Part shown: positions 5,920-9,031 of the stretch, piece after piece
Layout of the letters: the number at the start of each line of letters is the position of its first letter
Position numbering within the stretch: the first letter of the stretch is position 1
Source of the DNA: Erysipelotrichaceae bacterium
Lineage (GTDB): Bacteria; Bacillota_I; Bacilli_A; Erysipelotrichales; Erysipelotrichaceae
Assembly: GCA_017620435.1 (NCBI GenBank)
Contig: JAFZQL010000004.1
Span: forward strand, 1-9,031
Length of the DNA: 9,031 nt
Direction: 5' to 3'
Made by a program: the position numbers and the translations under genes
The notes under the pieces: model-generated
The model's database searches: none
Told to the model about the DNA's origin: nothing
The model's input: only the letters and a program-made list of their open reading frames with translations

Positions 5920-6267
5920 ATGAACTTAAATTTAGTAAATGAGATCACTAAAGAACAGATGAGATCCGATCTTCCGGAATTACGTCCAGGACAGACTGTT
6001 CGTGTCGACGTAAAGATCAAGGAAGGCGAAAAAGAACGTATTCAGGCTTATGAAGGAATCGTTGTAAAGGTTCAGGGTTCCGGTATCGGCCAGACATTCA
6101 CCGTCAGAAAGATATCTTCCGGTGTCGGTGTTGAGAGAACATTCCCTGTACATTCACCGATCATCGACAAGATCACGGTTGTCAGAAGAGGCAAGGTCAG
6201 AAGAGCGAAACTGTTCTATCTGAGACAGCGTTCCGGCAAATCTGCGAAGCTGAAAGAGATCAGATAA
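5920..6267 (+). CDS. rplS: 50S ribosomal protein L19
   Basis: Large-subunit protein at the 30S-50S interface. The 115 residues are the normal family length. Diagnostic segments are LPELRPGQTVRVDVKIKEGEKERIQAYEGIVV (about 18-49), the glycine-rich SGIGQTFTVRKISSGVGVERTFPVHSP, and the basic tail RRGKVRRAKLFYLRQRSGKSAKLKEIR. It lies downstream of the HAD gene but has its own promoter, structured leader and terminator, so it can be regulated separately from rimM-trmD. Some read-through from the rimM operon is likely because no terminator lies between. Confidence 0.98.
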   Translation: MNLNLVNEITKEQMRSDLPELRPGQTVRVDVKIKEGEKERIQAYEGIVVKVQGSGIGQTFTVRKISSGVGVERTFPVHSPIIDKITVVRRGKVRRAKLFYLRQRSGKSAKLKEIR

Positions 6268-6270
6268 TGA

Positions 6271-6295
6271 AAAGCTGCGATATGCAGCTTTTTTT
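6271..6295 (+). terminator. Intrinsic terminator after rplS
   Basis: AAAGCTGC (6271-6278) and GCAGCTTT (6284-6291) form a perfect 8-bp stem around GATAT, with a T-run to 6295. The lepB -10 box starts four bases further on. Confidence 0.9.
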
Positions 6296-6299
6296 ATAC

Positions 6300-6305
6300 T
6301 ATAAT
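6300..6305 (+). promoter_or_regulatory. lepB promoter -10 box (predicted leaderless start)
   Basis: A perfect TATAAT with seven bases (GGTAAAG) between it and the ATG at 6313. An overlapping TATACT (6295-6300) is an alternative. No -35 consensus is seen; the place where it would lie is within the rplS terminator hairpin. Confidence 0.65.
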
Positions 6306-6312
6306 GGTAAAG

Positions 6313-6810
6313 ATGAAAAAGAATTCTATCTGGGAGCTGATAAGATTTGTATTTTCCGTAGCGGCGATGACGTTCATTCTGATGCGTTTTGTCCTGCTTC
6401 CTTGTGTCGTGCAGGGTGACAGCATGTTTCCTTTTCTGCATGACGGAGACTATGGGTTTTCGTTTATTCTCACAAGAAACATCAGTATCAGCCGTTTCGA
6501 TATCGCCGTCATTAAAGTAAAAGATGAAAAACTGCTTGTGAAAAGAGTGATCGGTCTTCCGGGAGAAGAGATCAGTTACAAAGAAAACAGACTGTATGTC
6601 AACGGCTTTTACGTAGAAGAACCGTTTCTTGAAGATGGCGTCACTACTGCCGATTTCAAGGTAAAACTGGCGGATGACGAATATTTCTGTATGGGAGACA
6701 ACAGAAACATTTCCCGTGATTCACGCTACTACGGTCCGTTTCATAATGATATTATTCTATCTACACATCTATTTGTTCTATATCCGTTCAAGGATATAGG
6801 TTTTAAGTAA
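6313..6810 (+). CDS. lepB: Signal peptidase I
   Basis: Membrane-bound Ser/Lys protease that removes signal peptides from exported preproteins. From the ATG at 6313 it has 165 residues, typical of the small Gram-positive type with one N-terminal membrane span (about 6-29) and an extracellular catalytic domain. Nucleophile Ser37 lies in QGDSMFP (34-40) and general base Lys77 in LLVKRVIGLPGEE (74-86). The conserved MGDNRNISRDSRYYGPF box (127-143) is complete. The ATG at 6304 is also in frame but overlaps the TATAAT, so it would not be in a transcript starting 6-7 nt downstream; hence 6313 is chosen. The gene runs head-on into the L,D-transpeptidase gene with one base between stop codons. Position after rplS and before ylqF is common in Bacillota. 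Confidence 0.95.
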   Translation: MKKNSIWELIRFVFSVAAMTFILMRFVLLPCVVQGDSMFPFLHDGDYGFSFILTRNISISRFDIAVIKVKDEKLLVKRVIGLPGEEISYKENRLYVNGFYVEEPFLEDGVTTADFKVKLADDEYFCMGDNRNISRDSRYYGPFHNDIILSTHLFVLYPFKDIGFK

Positions 6811-6811
6811 T

Positions 6812-8173
6812 CTAGTAATAGACATTGATCGGCGTGCCGATATCCGCAAGTTCATATAGCCTTGCGACCATATCCGTAGGCATGTTGACGCAGCCATGGG
6901 AAGGATCGCTCTTCCAGATATCCCCGCCGAATTCGTTTCTCCAGGAAGCATCGTGGAAGCCGATCACATGGCCTCCGTCGTAGTAGCCGGATGAACCGAA
7001 ACCGATCCAATATTCAACATATTCCGTATATTCGGCGCCTGATAATGTAGCGCCTCTTTTTTTATACTGCACATAGTATGTACCTTCCGGAATGGCTTCG
7101 GAATCCGGAGAGAAATCATCGTTGCCGGTAACGATATCGGATGAGAATACCAGTTTTCCGTTTTCGTAATAATACAGTTTCTGCTTGCTGTAGGATACTT
7201 CGATCAGTTTTTCATCGTAATCGGAACCGTAATAAATCCATTCCAGATCAATCGTCGCGTCATCCGTCTCCGTCAGAACCTCTCTTAAAGAAGATTTCAG
7301 GGCGTTTCTGTCGATGTATTCATCATCGGATACATTGTAACGATCCGCTATGTTCTGACTGTATTCTTCAAGCTTAACGTCATCATAAGTGAATTCATTG
7401 TCCTGCAGAAGCAGCAGATCTCCGAGTTCATCTCCCTGCAGCGACACCGATGTCGAATCATCTACAACGATCGTGATCGTTTTATCCAGGATCTTCTGCA
7501 GGAACGCAAGTTTTTCCTCAAGGTCATCCGTATTTCCACTATTCTCCGCCTTTTCATATAGGGCCCGCAGATCGATGACATTCCTGCCTGAACCATTCAC
7601 AAAAGCATCCGTATCCTGAACGATCTTTGCGATCGCTGTTTCTTTATCGATATAGGAACCGTCGCTTCCTTCTACGATCTGCAGTCTGTGATCGGCATAC
7701 TCGATATGTCTGTCTGCAGGCATGACGATGTTTTCTTCCTTGAAACAGTACAAGCCATCCAGAAGCTCCATATACTTATCCTTGTCATAATCGCCGTATA
7801 CGTTTACGCTTTCAAGCTGCTGCGGCTGAAGCAGAGACATGAACCATAAAGCAGTATCCTGTCTTTCCAGCAGCGGATTGATGTCGTGTCTCAGATCGGC
7901 CGATGCCTCATTTGTCAGATCGATCATCTCTTTATATGCTTTCTTTCCGTCGGCATCTTTCTCGATGATGTAGATCTTTGAAGGGATCATTGAGGTCAGA
8001 TCTTGCACATCGGATGCGTTAAGCCAGGAAACATCGATGTTGTTGATGTAGGTGTTCGGCATGAAATGAGACTGAAAATAAATCAGTCCGAAAAGATATG
8101 CTCCGGCAAGCAGCAGAACAAACGACAGGACGCAGATCAGAGAGATCTGTTTCTTTTTTGACAGTTTTTTCAT
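6812..8173 (-). CDS. Membrane-anchored L,D-transpeptidase (YkuD domain)
   Basis: Cell-wall enzyme of the YkuD family that makes 3-3 peptidoglycan crosslinks or attaches proteins to peptidoglycan, resistant to most beta-lactams in characterised members. Of 453 residues, 1-8 are basic, about 9-31 form a membrane anchor, and the rest is extracellular. The middle (about 75-300) is acidic and resembles peptidoglycan-binding PG_binding_4 modules, with NPLLERQDTALWFMSLL at 99-115. The catalytic domain (about 320-453) contains GFHDASW with His407 and SDPSHGCVNMP (422-432) with nucleophile Cys428 and His426, so it looks active. It is the only minus-strand gene, divergent from ylqF and convergent with lepB. 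A perfect TATAAT lies eight bases before the ATG and no Shine-Dalgarno sequence is present. No terminator is visible beyond its stop. Confidence 0.95.
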   Translation of the reverse strand: MKKLSKKKQISLICVLSFVLLLAGAYLFGLIYFQSHFMPNTYINNIDVSWLNASDVQDLTSMIPSKIYIIEKDADGKKAYKEMIDLTNEASADLRHDINPLLERQDTALWFMSLLQPQQLESVNVYGDYDKDKYMELLDGLYCFKEENIVMPADRHIEYADHRLQIVEGSDGSYIDKETAIAKIVQDTDAFVNGSGRNVIDLRALYEKAENSGNTDDLEEKLAFLQKILDKTITIVVDDSTSVSLQGDELGDLLLLQDNEFTYDDVKLEEYSQNIADRYNVSDDEYIDRNALKSSLREVLTETDDATIDLEWIYYGSDYDEKLIEVSYSKQKLYYYENGKLVFSSDIVTGNDDFSPDSEAIPEGTYYVQYKKRGATLSGAEYTEYVEYWIGFGSSGYYDGGHVIGFHDASWRNEFGGDIWKSDPSHGCVNMPTDMVARLYELADIGTPINVYY

Positions 8174-8181
8174 CTAAATAG

Positions 8182-8187
8182 ATTATA
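8182..8187 (-). promoter_or_regulatory. L,D-transpeptidase promoter -10 box (nearly leaderless)
   Basis: On the minus strand TATAAT is followed after eight bases (CTATTTAG) by the ATG at 8173. Seventeen bases upstream is TAGAAC (8210-8205), a weak -35 matching three of six consensus positions. The predicted 5' leader is 0-2 nt. Confidence 0.65.
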
Positions 8188-8282
8188 TCGTTTCACAAGA
8201 AAAAGTTCTATTACAAAGAACAGAATGCATTCAAAACACGGATGTTTCTATGCGGCTGATAGGATAATTATGCGTTTTAAGC

Positions 8283-8288
8283 TAAAAT
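8283..8288 (+). promoter_or_regulatory. Candidate ylqF -10 box
   Basis: TAAAAT would start transcription near 8295 and leave a leader of about 15 nt containing a weak AGGA (8299-8302) seven bases before the ATG at 8310. No clear -35 is present; GATAAT at 8263-8268 is an alternative. Confidence 0.35.
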
Positions 8289-8309
8289 AGAAATGTACAG
8301 GATACAGAA

Positions 8310-9031
8310 ATGAGTGAAAAGAATACGAATATAAACTGGTTTCCCGGACATATGGCTAAAGCCAGAAGACAGATGGAAGAACAGATCAGAAGCGTCGACA
8401 TCGTCATCGAATTAAGAGATGCAAGGATGCCGGAAGCTTCTGCCAACCCGATGATCGGGGAAATCAGCAGAAACAAACCCGTACTGGTCATATTGAATAA
8501 AGCCGATCTTTCCGATCCTGAACAGAACAGACTGTGGAAAGACCGTTTTCAGTACTGTCTGATCTGTGAAAGCAATGGCAGGCCGATCGAAAAAGAAGTC
8601 GTAAATAAAGTGAAGGAGATCCTGAAGGATAAACTGGAAAGAGCGAAGGCCCGCGGGATCAGAAAGAAAGTCTTAAGAGCCATGGTTGCGGGGATACCGA
8701 ATGTCGGAAAGTCGACTTTCATAAACAACATCGTTCGAAAAAAAGCCGCAAAAGCCGAAAACAGGCCCGGAGTGACCAGGTCTTTACAGTGGATCAGGAT
8801 CAATGATGATCTAGAGCTTCTGGATACGCCGGGCGTACTGTGGCCAAAGCTCGAGAATCAGGATGACGCCAGGCTGCTGGCACTGCTGGGATCGATCAAA
8901 GACGATATTCTGGACAAAGAAGATCTTGTACTGTTTGCCTTGGGTTATCTGAAACAGGAATATCCGGGAAAGATCGCAGAACGTTATGGCGTTGATGAAG
9001 GAAGCGAAGATCTTCTGGAAGAGATCGGAAA
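8310..9031 (+). CDS. rbgA: Ribosome biogenesis GTPase YlqF/RbgA (3' truncated by window)
   Basis: Circularly permuted GTPase required for a late step of 50S subunit assembly in Bacillota. The first 240 residues are present; B. subtilis RbgA has about 282, so roughly 40 C-terminal residues are missing. Visible are WFPGHMAKARRQM (10-22) with the family's catalytic His as His14, and the G motifs in permuted order: NKAD (63-66, G4), GIPNVGKST (128-136, G1), PGVTR (153-157, G2) and DTPG (172-175, G3). The start MSEKNTNINWFPGHM fits the family. rnhB commonly follows in related genomes but lies outside the window. The L,D-transpeptidase gene separates it from lepB. Confidence 0.96.
   Translation, partial: MSEKNTNINWFPGHMAKARRQMEEQIRSVDIVIELRDARMPEASANPMIGEISRNKPVLVILNKADLSDPEQNRLWKDRFQYCLICESNGRPIEKEVVNKVKEILKDKLERAKARGIRKKVLRAMVAGIPNVGKSTFINNIVRKKAAKAENRPGVTRSLQWIRINDDLELLDTPGVLWPKLENQDDARLLALLGSIKDDILDKEDLVLFALGYLKQEYPGKIAERYGVDEGSEDLLEEIG

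Larger units (their letters stand above)
8174..8309. promoter_or_regulatory. Divergent ldt / ylqF intergenic regulatory region
   Basis: This 136-bp gene-free stretch separates two divergent genes. Besides the ldt promoter it holds an inverted repeat GTTCT-N7-AGAAC (8205-8221) overlapping the ldt -35 position and a 10-bp perfect palindrome GAATGCATTC (8223-8232). It also holds candidate -10 boxes for ylqF: TAAAAT at 8283-8288, or GATAAT at 8263-8268. No terminator hairpin is seen. Operator function for the repeats is a guess. Confidence 0.4.

Noticed and set aside
7141..7619. Plus-strand ORFs of 76-78 codons opposite the L,D-transpeptidase
   Set aside because: They are rich in Ser, Arg and Cys, resemble no family, lack ribosome binding sites, and lie antisense to a clearly conserved gene.
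8293..8313. A six-codon leader ORF (MYRIQK) whose TGA overlaps the ylqF ATG as ATGA
   Set aside because: Its ATG lies only four bases after the candidate -10 box and has no Shine-Dalgarno sequence, so it is probably not in the transcript. Such a short ORF also occurs easily by chance.

Overview
The window looks like chromosomal housekeeping DNA from a low-to-mid GC Gram-positive bacterium (Bacillota). The gene content and protein styles suggest an Erysipelotrichia-like lineage, but that placement is an inference from memory of gene order and sequence style. No mobile element, CRISPR array, tRNA or rRNA is visible. All real genes except one are on the + strand.

Layout: (1) 1-874, 3' end of an FtsK/SpoIIIE DNA translocase and its terminator. 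(2) 940-1305, a short SSB-like OB-fold gene with its own promoter and terminator. (3) 1308-3209, ffh (SRP GTPase) followed after one base by an SRAP-family abasic-site protein gene, then a terminator. (4) 3196-3794, rpsP (S16) and khpA (KH-domain RNA-binding protein), then a terminator. (5) 3796-5832, rimM, trmD and a HAD-family phosphatase in a tight operon. (6) 5824-6295, rplS (L19) with its own promoter, a structured leader and a terminator. (7) 6300-6810, lepB (signal peptidase I), converging with a large minus-strand L,D-transpeptidase gene (6812-8173). (8) 8174-8309, a divergent regulatory region, then the 5' part of ylqF/rbgA (ribosome-assembly GTPase), which runs off the window.

The set ffh/rpsP/khpA/rimM/trmD/rplS/lepB/ylqF is the familiar Bacillota cluster joining 30S and 50S subunit maturation (S16, RimM, L19, RbgA), tRNA m1G37 methylation (TrmD) and protein export (Ffh, LepB). 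Here it is cut into several short transcription units by intrinsic terminators, and SRAP, HAD and L,D-transpeptidase genes are added.

The most notable signal is at the gene starts. ffh, rimM, lepB and the L,D-transpeptidase gene each have a perfect TATAAT 6-8 nt before the start codon and no Shine-Dalgarno sequence, which predicts leaderless (or nearly leaderless) mRNAs. rpsP, rplS and ssb instead have classical Shine-Dalgarno sites and short leaders. For ffh, rimM and lepB the TATAAT also sits 1-4 nt after the T-run of the previous terminator. In rpsP the 3' arm of the preceding terminator appears to supply the -35 box. Other points are a possible pseudoknot leader before rplS and a D-to-E change at the expected catalytic aspartate of TrmD. 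No clearly new multi-gene system is apparent.
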